Shown here piece by piece: positions 44,684 through 53,792 of a stretch of DNA of 64,000 nucleotides. Position numbers and translations under genes: made by a program. The stretch comes from CALJDF01 sp038121105 (GTDB lineage Bacteria; Pseudomonadota; Alphaproteobacteria; SHVP01). How positions within the stretch are numbered: position 1 is the first letter of the stretch; the number at the start of each line of letters is the position of its first letter. The stretch is from positions 114,764 through 178,763 of the forward strand of contig JAYONB010000008.1 of NCBI GenBank assembly GCA_038121105.1, read 5' to 3'. Under the pieces are notes generated by a model. The model was given only the letters and a program-made list of their open reading frames with translations, ran no database searches and was not told where the DNA came from.

Positions 44684-46401
44684 GACGGTGTCCCTGTTTC
44701 GCTATCGAGAAAATCGCGCAGGATGCCTGCAAAGTCGTCGGTCATCGTGTCGATAAACCCGTGGCCGCGATCTTTGATCTCGACCATACGGCCGTTTTGC
44801 ATCAGCGGCAGGCCGCGCGGGGTTTGCTCGACGAGGTCGTCGTTCGGGTTGATCACCAGAATCGGCTGCGACACCTTAGGCAGCGTCTCGCGCAGATCGT
44901 AGTTGAAGGCCGCCCGGTGTCCCCAATGCGCCACGGGGCCGCCACGTAGTCCCTCGGCGAAGTTTCGCGCCAACACGTTGCGCGGCACCTTGGGGCCGTA
45001 GAAAGGCAACATGTGCTGCCACTTCGCCACGATATGCGCGCCGTCGTCGGTAATCGGTCGGCTTGAATAGTTGGCGCGCAGTTCGGCCAATTCTTCGTCG
45101 GTAAACACCGGGCACGAGATCTGAACGATGCGCCGCACCAAGTCCGGTCGTTGTACCGCGAGTTCGATGCAGGTTTCCGACCCCGTGTGATAGCCCATCA
45201 CGTCGATCTGTTTCAGCCCGAGCGCATCCACCACCGTGGCCGCGGCCCGCGCATAGTCGGCAATCTCGGGCGGCGATGCGGGGGGGTCGCTTTCGCCGAA
45301 CCCCGGCATGTCCGGTGCCACCGCAACGCGGTCGGTGCCCATGGCGGTCAAAATGGCTTCGAAGATGCGGCCCGAATTGGGGCTCATATGCAGGCAGACC
45401 AGCGGCACCTTCGACGGCGCATCGGGCCGTACCGCGCGGTAATGCAATTGCCCGTTCGGCGTATCGAGGAAGGCGCGCCGCACGGATCGCGTGGTCGGCG
45501 GTGGCGCGGCGGGAACCGGGCGCGGCGCGGTCGGCCCGATGTCCTCGGCCGGACCGTCGAGAAAGTCGCGCACCACGCCCGCCACCTCTTTGGTATGCAC
45601 GTCCAACATGCCATGCGAGTAGTCCGGCAATTCGTGGATGTGTCCGTTCTGCAAGAAATCCGCGGCACGCAATGTCGGCACCCGTAAGTCGTCGTTCGGG
45701 CACAGCACAAGCACCGGCTGTTTGACCTGCGGTAGGTGGTCGGCGTGTTGCAGCCGGAACGCCGCGTGATGCCCCCACCAGGCCTTGTCGCCGGCGCGCA
45801 AGGCCTCGGTTACCTCGCGGTGTACGAAGATCGTTGGCGCGTCTTTATCTTTCCACCTGAAGTGCCCGTCCCATTTGCGCTGCAGATGACTGCCGTCTTC
45901 GGTGGTTTCGTCCGACGCGGGCGTGCCCATCGTCTTGTATTGAATGGCCAACTCTTCGTCGGTGTAGGTCGGCGCCGACACTAAGACGATCCGGCGCACC
46001 TGCTGGGGCCGCTGCTGGGCAATCTCGACGCAGGTGCGCGATCCGGTGTGGTAGCCCATGACGTCGACCTGATCGAAACCCAACTGGTCGATCAACTCGC
46101 CCATCGCTGTCGCATAGTCGGCGATCTCGGGCGGCGACGGCGGCGGATCGGACTCGCCGAAGCCCGGCGTATCCGGGGCCACGGCAATGCGATCCTTGGC
46201 CATTTCGGCGAGCCATAGCGCGTAGACCCGGCCCGAGTTCGGGCTCAGGTGGAAACACACCAGCGGCGTCTTGTCGCTGGCCTGCGACGGTTCGGCAATG
46301 CGGTAGTGGATCTGGCCGAACCGGCCATCGGCATAGGCCCGTCGCACGCCCGGCGGCGTACGCCAGAAACGCATCTGCGCGTCGATCTCTCTATCGGACA
46401 T
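44680..46401 (-). CDS. tandem (two-domain) alpha/beta-hydrolase-fold protein, pair B first gene
   Basis: The 573-residue protein has two similar domains joined by a proline-rich linker (about residues 285-302). Domain 1 has CFHLSPNSGR, APDTPGFGESDPP, elbow G116-Y-H118-T-G, CPNDDL and YSHGML. Domain 2 has CLHMSPNSGR, elbow G403-Y-H405-T-G, NPNDDL and RGHGFI. His replaces the nucleophilic serine in both, while the acid and general-base positions stay. GGGGAGG precedes the ATG. The stop overlaps the next double-domain gene by four bases. Confidence 0.9.
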   Translation of the reverse strand: MSDREIDAQMRFWRTPPGVRRAYADGRFGQIHYRIAEPSQASDKTPLVCFHLSPNSGRVYALWLAEMAKDRIAVAPDTPGFGESDPPPSPPEIADYATAMGELIDQLGFDQVDVMGYHTGSRTCVEIAQQRPQQVRRIVLVSAPTYTDEELAIQYKTMGTPASDETTEDGSHLQRKWDGHFRWKDKDAPTIFVHREVTEALRAGDKAWWGHHAAFRLQHADHLPQVKQPVLVLCPNDDLRVPTLRAADFLQNGHIHELPDYSHGMLDVHTKEVAGVVRDFLDGPAEDIGPTAPRPVPAAPPPTTRSVRRAFLDTPNGQLHYRAVRPDAPSKVPLVCLHMSPNSGRIFEAILTAMGTDRVAVAPDMPGFGESDPPASPPEIADYARAAATVVDALGLKQIDVMGYHTGSETCIELAVQRPDLVRRIVQISCPVFTDEELAELRANYSSRPITDDGAHIVAKWQHMLPFYGPKVPRNVLARNFAEGLRGGPVAHWGHRAAFNYDLRETLPKVSQPILVINPNDDLVEQTPRGLPLMQNGRMVEIKDRGHGFIDTMTDDFAGILRDFLDSETGTPS

Positions 46402-46521
46402 TTCGTCCTCCCCTGGCACCCATTTGGCCCGACCGGCGACCGGTCGCGCAAGCGCCAACGCGGCGGCCCGCGCATTCCTTGGGGATAACTCGGTGCCGTG
46501 GCCCCGATCGGACCCGTGGGT

Positions 46522-47307
46522 TTAGGTGCCGGAAGTTTCGGCGACTTCTTCTTTGGGGAACATCAAACCGGCCGCTTCGAACCCACCATCGACGTTCAAG
46601 ACGTGCCCGGTGGTGTAGGACGCATCGTCGCTTGCCAGGAACAAGGCCGCCGCGCCGATCGCTTCTGGCGTGCCGTACCGACGCATCGGGATTCGGTTCA
46701 GGTAGTTCTCAACCGTGCCGGTACTGTGGTCGGTGATCGCGGTTTGAATCGGACCGGGGGCGATCGCGTTGACGCGAATGTTCTTGTCGGCGAATTCCAC
46801 CGCCATGATCTTGGTCAGTTGGATGATGCCCGCCTTCGATACGCCGTAGGCGCTACGGCCGGTGGCGCCGCGTTGGCCGGAAATGGACGCGATATTGACG
46901 ATCGCGCCGCCGCCGACCTCTTCCATCATCGGCACCGCGGCCTTTGTGCACAGAAAGGTGCCTGTCAAATTGGTGCGCAGCACCTTCTCCCATTCGTCGA
47001 GGGACTGCTCCATCAACAACCGGTTTGGCGCGATGCCGGCGTTGTTGACCAGAATGTCGAGTCGCCCGAACTTCTTTTGCGTGTTGGCAAACGCTTTGCT
47101 GACCGATTCCGGGTTGCCGATATCGGCTACTACGGCCAGGGCCTCGGCACCGTTGGCGCGGAGTTCTTCCGCGGTTTGTTCGGCCAATTCGCCCAATAGG
47201 TCCGCGACGACGAGCGCGGCGCCTTCTCGGGCCATTGCGACGGCGGCGGCACGGCCCAGTCCCTGCGCTCCGCCGGTGACCATGGCGGTTTTTCCTGACA
47301 GCTTCAT
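46522..47307 (-). CDS. SDR family NAD(P)-dependent oxidoreductase
   Basis: The 261-residue protein has the classical SDR motifs: cofactor TGGAQGLG, NNAG, and the active site with Ser in NIASISGQ plus YGVSK. The aspartate in VVADLL after the second strand favours NAD(H). It has GAGG before the ATG. It may act on an alcohol or ketone in the same pathway as the adjacent hydrolases, which it precedes on the minus strand by about 120 bases. Confidence 0.92.
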   Translation of the reverse strand: MKLSGKTAMVTGGAQGLGRAAAVAMAREGAALVVADLLGELAEQTAEELRANGAEALAVVADIGNPESVSKAFANTQKKFGRLDILVNNAGIAPNRLLMEQSLDEWEKVLRTNLTGTFLCTKAAVPMMEEVGGGAIVNIASISGQRGATGRSAYGVSKAGIIQLTKIMAVEFADKNIRVNAIAPGPIQTAITDHSTGTVENYLNRIPMRRYGTPEAIGAAALFLASDDASYTTGHVLNVDGGFEAAGLMFPKEEVAETSGT

Positions 47308-47421
47308 GCCGGTACCTCAGATTGCTCCACGCAACTACTTACATTAACTTCCAAAACCAATCGTCAGACACTACCCCAAAGTAGTCGGGGACCGGAAAAG
47401 CAAACGCGCGGGGGTTCGGCA

Positions 47422-48090
47422 ATGGACTGGACGACATTCTTCATTTTTCTCCATGTCCTCTTGATGGCGTTTTGGTTGGGCGCCGACATGGGCACCTATT
47501 ATTCGGCCCAGCTCATCCTCAATCGCGAATACACGCCGCCACAGCGCGCCGTGCTCGCGCGGGTGCTGCAAGGCGTCGACATTTTTCCCCGCCTCGCCAT
47601 GACCCTGATCATCCCCACAGGGATGACCATCGCCTACAACAAAGGCTGGGCCCCCATCGGCGTGCCGTGGCTCATCGTGATTTGGGCGGTCGGTGTCGTC
47701 TGGGCTTGGGTCGTTTGGAATTCGCACCGGCCCACCGCGCCCGAGTGGGGCAAAAAGCTGCACGGCATCGAAAACGTCTGGAACTACGTCCTGCTCGCCT
47801 TGGTGGTCATCGCGCTCATCGTGTCGCTGAGCAACGGCGAACTGTTTCCCGACAACTGGTTGCGCCTCAAGATCGCGCTCTACGGCGTGACGGTCATTAT
47901 CCTCATCGTCATCAACTTCATGTTCAAACCGTTCGGCCCGGCCTTTGCCCGTCTGATTACCGAAGGTTCGACGCCCGAGGTCGAAGACACCATCACCAGC
48001 TTGCTCAATCGCGGCAAGCCGTGGATTTGGACGATCTGGGGCATCGTGGTGGTCAATACCGCGCTCGGCCTGTTCAAGCCGATCTTCTAG
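47422..48090 (+). CDS. predicted multi-pass inner-membrane protein (DUF2269-like)
   Basis: The 222-residue protein has about six membrane helices. The first carries FFIFLHVLLMAFWLGADMGTY, and the His and the WxG pattern resemble cytochrome-b-like or DUF2269-like membrane proteins. A few other His residues could bind haem, but no pairing can be shown. It converges with the nitrilase gene. No function is assigned. Confidence 0.7.
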   Translation: MDWTTFFIFLHVLLMAFWLGADMGTYYSAQLILNREYTPPQRAVLARVLQGVDIFPRLAMTLIIPTGMTIAYNKGWAPIGVPWLIVIWAVGVVWAWVVWNSHRPTAPEWGKKLHGIENVWNYVLLALVVIALIVSLSNGELFPDNWLRLKIALYGVTVIILIVINFMFKPFGPAFARLITEGSTPEVEDTITSLLNRGKPWIWTIWGIVVVNTALGLFKPIF

Positions 48091-48092
48091 CG

Positions 48093-49805
48093 TCAGAGGT
48101 CGCCCACCGGCGCCACCAACGGGCCCAGCAAGGTCCAAGGCCGGCTATCGACCACGTCGGTCATCAGCGTCACCGTCCGGTTGCCCGCGGTCGACGGATC
48201 GGCAAGCGCCGTCGTCAGCCCGGGCCGACCGTCGGCAAACGTCACGTTGGGATAGTTGATGTCGCCGTTAAAAGGCCGCGACCACTGGGTCCAAAGCGTG
48301 AAGTCCTTGTCCGGCGCCGCGATCATCCCGACGCCGCCCCCGGCGCGCGATCCGGCGACCACCGTCATGCGGTTCTCGGCCGCCCGTTCCGCCAACCCGA
48401 ACTCGTTTTCCCAAGGTTCCAATACCGCGGTCGGTACCGCGACCACTTCGACGTCTTGTAGCGTGGCCAACCGGAAAGCTTCGGGGTAAATCGAATCGCC
48501 GCCCGTGATCAGCGCGAGGCGACCCCACACCACATCGAGCGGCGTGATCGCATCGCCCAGCGCCGTGGCCCACGGGTGTCGTCCACAGGCATGCAGCTGC
48601 GGCTGGCGCAGCGCGACCCCGTCGGCGCCGATCGCAATGCCGGTATGGCTAAACCCGTCTTCCGCGGCTTCGACGATGCTGGTCACGACAAGCGTGTCGT
48701 GCCCCTCAAGCGCACCTTGCAGTGCTGCGATCGTCCGGTCTGCTTGGAACGCCGCGGTGGTCGGTTGCGTTACCGTGCCGTCTGGATGATCGAACAACTC
48801 CGGCAGCACCAACAAACCGATCCCGGGATCGAGATCGGCAAGGGCGGCGACGACTTCTTCAACGGCTTCAGGGCCGTCTGCAGCGGGCTGATAGATCGCC
48901 ACTCCGAGCGAATCGCTTTTGGCGGTGTAGGCGCGCGGGTGCGGCTCGGCCGCGATCGGTCCATAAAGATCCGGGCGGCGGCTTTGAAACACGTTCGTCG
49001 CGTCGGGTCGCAACTTAAGGTCTGCATCGGCCACCTCGATGTCCGCGACCACGACGGCCTCGCCCGACTCAGGGGCCCGCGCTAGCACCGTGCCGTCGGG
49101 CGCCACGATCTGGCTTTCCCCGGCGCCGTTCAGACGTTCGGCACCGATCTTCAGCTTGGCCGCCACGCCCTCGGCCATGCCCGGCGGCACCAAAGGACCG
49201 ACCTTATTGGCCGCCACCACGAACGCGCGATTTTCCGCCGCCCGCACTGGAATATGTAGCGAGCCTTCGTCGTTGGCGAAGGAGTTCAGCGTGTTGCACA
49301 TGATTTGCGCCCCGCGCAGCGCAACGCACCGCGGCGTTTCGTTCATCACGCCGTCCATGCACGAAAACATGCCGATCTTGCCGATCTCGGTATCGGTAAT
49401 CGGGCCCAACTCGGTCGCTCGCTCCAACCAGTTGTTTTCGCCACCCATCAAGACTTGTTTGTCGCTGTCGGCCAGCCGGGTGCCGTCCGGCCCGAACAAG
49501 ATATTCGTGCTGGTCACGCCATTGTTGCGCCGTCGCACCGTGCAGTTGATGACGATGTAGCAGCCGTGCTCGCGCGCTTTGTCGGCGATGGCCGCGGTGA
49601 ACGGCCCGTCCAACGGCACCGCCACGGCATAGCAGTGCTCGTTGTCGTCGTACCACGAACAATGATTGACGAATTCCGGCAATACCATGAGCTGCGGTTT
49701 TTGTTCGGCCGCCTTGTCGATCATACGCAAGCAGTTGGCGAGGTTCTCCTCGACGTCGATGCCGGCGCCGAGTTGCACGGCCGCAACGCGCACGGTTTCA
49801 GTCAT
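48093..49805 (-). CDS. tandem carbon-nitrogen hydrolase (nitrilase superfamily) with a degenerate second domain
   Basis: The 570-residue protein is two nitrilase-superfamily domains (about 1-290 and 297-570). Domain 1 keeps the Glu-Lys-Cys triad: E44 in VLPEFVNH, K116 in DSDKQVL and C149 in GMFSCMDG. Domain 2 keeps a Glu (E336 in VLPELFDH), but the catalytic Cys position is G435 in ALITGGDSIYPEA, so it should be inactive. Domain 1 probably hydrolyses an amide, nitrile or carbamoyl compound. The ATG at 49805 fits the family start. Confidence 0.9.
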   Translation of the reverse strand: MTETVRVAAVQLGAGIDVEENLANCLRMIDKAAEQKPQLMVLPEFVNHCSWYDDNEHCYAVAVPLDGPFTAAIADKAREHGCYIVINCTVRRRNNGVTSTNILFGPDGTRLADSDKQVLMGGENNWLERATELGPITDTEIGKIGMFSCMDGVMNETPRCVALRGAQIMCNTLNSFANDEGSLHIPVRAAENRAFVVAANKVGPLVPPGMAEGVAAKLKIGAERLNGAGESQIVAPDGTVLARAPESGEAVVVADIEVADADLKLRPDATNVFQSRRPDLYGPIAAEPHPRAYTAKSDSLGVAIYQPAADGPEAVEEVVAALADLDPGIGLLVLPELFDHPDGTVTQPTTAAFQADRTIAALQGALEGHDTLVVTSIVEAAEDGFSHTGIAIGADGVALRQPQLHACGRHPWATALGDAITPLDVVWGRLALITGGDSIYPEAFRLATLQDVEVVAVPTAVLEPWENEFGLAERAAENRMTVVAGSRAGGGVGMIAAPDKDFTLWTQWSRPFNGDINYPNVTFADGRPGLTTALADPSTAGNRTVTLMTDVVDSRPWTLLGPLVAPVGDL

Positions 49806-49967
49806 GTCTTGGTTCCCGAATTCGTCCAGAAAAAGCTTTGGGAAAGGGTAGGGGCCGCCACGTCGAAACGCCATGCAATCTTTACGATTGTGTCGCGAGG
49901 ACCAGTGCCTAGAGTACGGTCGTCAGGCCAAGCGCGGGTCGCCGCGTGAACCAGGAGGGACGGGATC

Positions 49968-51236
49968 GTGGGCAGGAAAATCATGCTAAAGGCCGCCGTG
50001 GCGGTTGTTGTCGTGGCGACATTCTCAAACGCCGCATGGGCGCAAAGCGAGGGCGACCGGATCAAAGCCCTCGAAGAGATGATCCAAAAGCAACAGGCGC
50101 AAATCGAGGCCCAGTAAAAAGTGCTCGAGGAAATGCGGGCCGCCCTGAAAACGGTGCAGGAAAGCGATCAGGGTGACGGCACGGGTCGCAACCGCGTCGT
50201 CCTGTCGCGCGACGACAAGGTCAAACTCTCGATCGAAGGCCAGGTCAATCGCGCGCTCATGTACTACGACGACGGCAACGCCAGCGACGTCCGGCACGTC
50301 GACAATGACGCCTCCTCGACCCGCCTTGCCTTCAAAGGTGCGGTGCAGGCGACCGACGACTTGAAATTCGGCACCACGATCGAAGTGCAGTTCGAATCGA
50401 ACTCGACCGCCGACGTCAACCAAGCGGACAATACCGCCGGCGGCACCAACAACTTCACCGAGCGCAAACTCGAAATTTTTGCCGCCAGCAAACGCTTCGG
50501 CACCGTCACGATCGGGCAGGGGTCGACTGCGTCCGACGGCATGACCGAGGTCGACCTGTCCGGCACCGCCCTGGTCGGGTATTCCGCGGTGGCCGATTCC
50601 GGCAGCGCTTTGTCGTTTGCAACAAGTAGCACCGGCGCGATCGCGGGCAACCCGACGGTCGGCGGCGTCTTCTCCAACCTCGATGGGCTCAGCCGCGACG
50701 ATCGGTTGCGCTACGACACGCCGAACTTCAACGGCGTGGTGCTCTCGACCTCGTCCGTCGATGGGGGCGAATGGGACATCGCCGCCAGCTACTCGGCCGC
50801 CTACGACAGTATCGAGGTCGACAGCAAGATCGGTTATGCCAACCAGTCCGGCACCTGGACGTTTCCGGAAACGATCTTGGGCGGGTCGATCTCGCTGCGC
50901 CACGACAATGGGCTGAACCTTACCGCTGCCACGGCGACTGGCGATGACGACGATTCGACCCGCGACAACCAAAAATTCTGGTACGGCAAGCTGGGGTATA
51001 TCGCGCCCGATCTGTTTCGCTTCGGCGCGTCGCACTTCGGCGTGGACTATGGGCGCTTCGACAACGTGGCGGCGAACGACGACGAAGGCTCGAGCTTCGG
51101 CCTTCAATTCGTGCAGTCGATTTCCGACTGGGGCACCGACCTCTACGCCGGCTATCGACGCTACGATTTGGATCGCACGGGCGCGTCGTTCGATGCCATC
51201 GACGTGATCCTCGCCGGGGCGCGCGTGAAGTTCTAA
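49968..51236 (+). pseudogene. outer-membrane porin interrupted by one in-frame TAA
   Basis: From GTG 49968 (AGGAGG 9 bases upstream) the frame encodes a signal peptide ending NAAWAQ and a coiled-coil start (IKALEEMIQKQQAQIEAQ). It then hits TAA 50115-50117 and continues in the same frame as KVLEEMRAALK and a beta-barrel porin (VKLSIEGQVNRALMYYDDG to VILAGARVKF). A single base change from CAA or AAA would explain the stop. It is either a real nonsense mutation or a sequence error. A GTG at 50121 could allow restart, but without a signal peptide. Confidence 0.82.
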
Positions 51237-51397
51237 TGACGCGTTGGCGAACCGTCGCCGCCGTCGTCCTCGTGGCGGGCCTTCTCGGCGCCTGCGGAAC
51301 GCCGCGCGAACGCACGGTCGTTGGCGAAATTCCACCAGGGCCGGGGCTTCTTACCGGCAATAAAGGCGCATTCGTGATCGGAGATAAAGATGAGTGA
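51236..51397 (+). CDS. very small predicted lipoprotein
   Basis: The 53-residue product starts at ATG 51236, overlapping the porin stop by one base (TAATG). It has a short lipoprotein signal with lipobox LLGAC (C20), followed by GTPRERTVVGEIPPGPGLL and a KGAFVIG end. It overlaps the VOC gene start by 8 bases. The coupling on both sides and the clean lipobox support it as a real gene. No function is known. Confidence 0.65.
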   Translation: MTRWRTVAAVVLVAGLLGACGTPRERTVVGEIPPGPGLLTGNKGAFVIGDKDE

Positions 51398-52295
51398 TCT
51401 CGGCACCGGCCCGGTTCTCGCGGCCACCGTCACCGTCGCGGACCTCGATGCCGCGATCGCGCGCTACACCAAGATCGTCGGGTACGTCCGCGATGCCGCC
51501 GGCACCGTTAGCCCCGCCCAAGCCGCGTCCTGGGGCGCACCGGGCATGGCGGGGCGGGCGTGGCAGCTCATGCGCCCCGAAAGCGGCGAACCCGGGTGGA
51601 TCAGGCTGGTCGAAGGCACCCGTCCGACCGCCTACCGGCCGCTTGCCCATTACGGTTGGGCCGCCATCGAGATTCTCCTGCGCAACACCGACGACATGCA
51701 TGCGCGGATGAAAGACACCGAGTTCACCATCATCGGCGAACCGCATCCGCTGAAGTCTTCACCCGACATCAAGGCCATGCAGGTTGTCGGCCCCGACGGC
51801 GAGGCGCTTTACCTTACCAACGTACCCAAAGGCGCCAGCCCGATTCACGAACTGCCCCAGCCGCAAAGCGACATCGATCGCATCTTCATCATGGTGCTGG
51901 GCGTGCCCGATTTCGCGGCGACCCACGCCGATTTCGAGGCACGCTTCGGTCTGCCCAAAACCAGCGAACGCACCCGTGGCATGAACTTCCTCGGCGCCGG
52001 TTACGGCCTCGAGGATGCCGGGCAACCATTGCCGATGTCCACCGTGCAGCTCGATGGCCGTTCGGTGATCCAAGTCGACGGGATGCAGCCTACCGCCACC
52101 CCGCGTCCCTGCACGGACGGCGCGCTTCCGCCCGGCATTGCGATCGTCTCTTTGGCGCGCAAAGAAATCGATTCGCTCGCTGCCGATGCGCTTGGTCCGA
52201 TCTACCAAGGCGATGCGGCTTGGCCCTACCAGGGCGCGCGCGCCGTCACCGTGCGCGGTGCGGGCGGCGAACTTTACGAAATGGTCGGCCCTTAG
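51390..52295 (+). CDS. VOC superfamily (glyoxalase/dioxygenase-like) two-module protein
   Basis: The 301-residue protein has two VOC-like modules: ATVTVADLDAAIARYTKIVG with a VVGPDGEALYLTN strand, then IFIMVLGVPDFAATHADFEARFG ending in GGELYEMVGP. VOC proteins are metal-dependent lyases, isomerases or ring-cleavage dioxygenases. The metal ligands are not obvious to the eye here. It converges with the hydroquinone reductase gene and overlaps it by four bases. Confidence 0.8.
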   Translation: MSDLGTGPVLAATVTVADLDAAIARYTKIVGYVRDAAGTVSPAQAASWGAPGMAGRAWQLMRPESGEPGWIRLVEGTRPTAYRPLAHYGWAAIEILLRNTDDMHARMKDTEFTIIGEPHPLKSSPDIKAMQVVGPDGEALYLTNVPKGASPIHELPQPQSDIDRIFIMVLGVPDFAATHADFEARFGLPKTSERTRGMNFLGAGYGLEDAGQPLPMSTVQLDGRSVIQVDGMQPTATPRPCTDGALPPGIAIVSLARKEIDSLAADALGPIYQGDAAWPYQGARAVTVRGAGGELYEMVGP

Positions 52296-53433
52296 GCTGA
52301 GGCGATGGCCTCGCGCCCATGCGGCGCGGTGAAATCGACAACCGGCCCTTTCGGAATGATGCCGAGCGGATTCCGCTCCTTGCTCTTCGAGTAGTAGCCC
52401 GCCTTGTAGATGTCGGTATCGACCGTCTCGGCTACGCCGGGAAGCTGGTACAGCTCACGCACATAGCCCGATAGGTTCGGGTAATCCGAAATCTTCCGCT
52501 TGTTGCACCGAAAAGCGCCGTAATAGGCGACATCGAAGCGCAACAAGGTCGGCAGCGCGCGAATGTCGGCTTCGGTCAACGTCGTGCCGGCGATGTAGCG
52601 GTTGTGCGCCAAATGCGCATCCAGCGCGTCCAGCGTTTCGAACACATCGTCATAGGCTTTTTCGTAGGCGTCTTGGGAGCGCGCAAACCCCGCGCGATAG
52701 ACGCCGTTGTTGACGGTCGCGTAGATCCGCTCGTTCCACGCGTCGATCACCGGGCGCAGGTCGTGCGGGTAATAGTCGTGCGACGTATCCGCCCACTCGT
52801 TGAAGGCGTCGTTGAACATCCGAATGATTTCCGAGGATTCGTTACTCACGATCACGCCCTGTTCTTTGTCGAACAGCACCGGCACCGTGACCCGCTCGGT
52901 ATAGTCCGCGTGCGACAAGGTGTAGATCTCGTGCAGATGGGCCTTGCCGAAAAGATCGTCGCGGTAGCCCCGCGCCTCATCGAAGGTCCAACCTTCAGGC
53001 CCGCGATTGGGCCGCACGATCGACATCGACACCACGTCTTCCAATTTCTTCAGCTNNNNNNNNNNNNNNNNNNNNNNNNNNNNNNNNNNNNNNNNNNNNN
53101 NNNNNNNNNNNNNNNNNNNNNNNNNNNNNNNNNNNNNNNNNNNNNNNNNNNNNNNCCGCGATTGGGCCGCACGATCGACATCGACACCACGTCTTCCAAT
53201 TTCTTCAGCTTGCGCATGATCATGGTGCGATGGGCCCACGGGCAGTTGATCGCGACATAAAGGTGATAGCGGCCCGGCGCTGCGGCAAAACCACCGTCGC
53301 CGCTCGGTCCCGGCGATCCGTCTGGCGTTACCCAACTCCGCAAGACCGAATCGGGTCGCTTAAAGCTGCCGTCGCCGCTCGCCGCCGATTGCGGATCGTC
53401 CTCTGCCCATTGTCCGGCGATTAGCTTGCCCAT
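52292..53433 (-). CDS. glutathionyl-hydroquinone reductase (GST Xi class), interrupted by a false gap
   Basis: The product has the thioredoxin-fold active site C64 in INCPWAHRT, SNESSEIIRMFN and a helical GST domain ending YYSKSKERNPLGIIPKGP. Enzymes of this class use a cysteine to remove glutathione from hydroquinones and are often found in aromatic degradation. The 100 N at 53056-53155 interrupt it. Removing these and one 55-base duplicate leaves 987 nt, an intact 328-residue protein. The start is ATG 53433. Confidence 0.9.
53056..53155. other. assembly gap of 100 N that is an unmerged 55-base overlap
   Basis: The 55 bases at 53001-53055 and 53156-53210 are identical, just as at the other gap. 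The gap is a scaffolding artefact. Deleting 155 nt joins the two halves of the glutathionyl-hydroquinone reductase in one frame. Confidence 0.93.
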
Positions 53434-53662
53434 CGTGGTCTCCTTTGTGCGGTCGCCGACCATAGCAAGGATTCGGTGCGCCCGACCTTCACCAATGCGC
53501 GCGCATATGGGGACACAACATGTGACCCCACAAGCCCGCGTGTCCGCGTTAGACTCCCGCGATGTTCGAGGGGTGGCCGGGCGGACGCCTTGGAATCGCG
53601 CCTCGGCCCCACGGCGGGCAGAATGTCGGCGCGCGCCGATCCGTCGGCGGGCATAAGTCCAG

Positions 53663-53693
53663 GAAAACTGCGGGAGTTGGCTTTGTTTCGGCA
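53663..53693 (+). repeat. 31-bp direct repeat, copy 1
   Basis: This segment matches 53751-53781 at 30 of 31 positions. The copies are offset by 88 bases. The shared core is GTTGGCTTTGTTTCGGCA. Copy 1 lies 100 bases before the FAD monooxygenase ATG. Confidence 0.8.
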
Positions 53694-53750
53694 ACAACAA
53701 AAACACGACAGCAAATCCCCGACCACACCGCCGCCAACACCTGAATCGCA

Positions 53751-53781
53751 GAAAACTGCGGGCGTTGGCTTTGTTTCGGCA
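53751..53781 (+). repeat. 31-bp direct repeat, copy 2
   Basis: Second copy, one mismatch from copy 1. It ends 11 bases before the monooxygenase ATG, next to the AGGGAA ribosome-binding site. It may be an operator half or the trace of a local duplication. Confidence 0.8.
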
Positions 53782-53792
53782 GGGAAAAGTCG

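Larger units (their letters stand above)
53434..53792. other. intergenic region between divergent genes, holding a 31-bp direct repeat
   Basis: These 359 bases separate the glutathionyl-hydroquinone reductase from the FAD monooxygenase. Several open frames exist, but none has a good start or a protein-like composition. The main visible structure is the pair of 31-base direct repeats listed separately. Promoters for both genes should be here. Confidence 0.55.

Noticed and set aside
35014..46401. Serine-less hydrolases as plain pseudogenes
   Set aside because: The frames are long, intact and coupled, and the same GxHTG elbow occurs in six domains, which is not expected from random decay.
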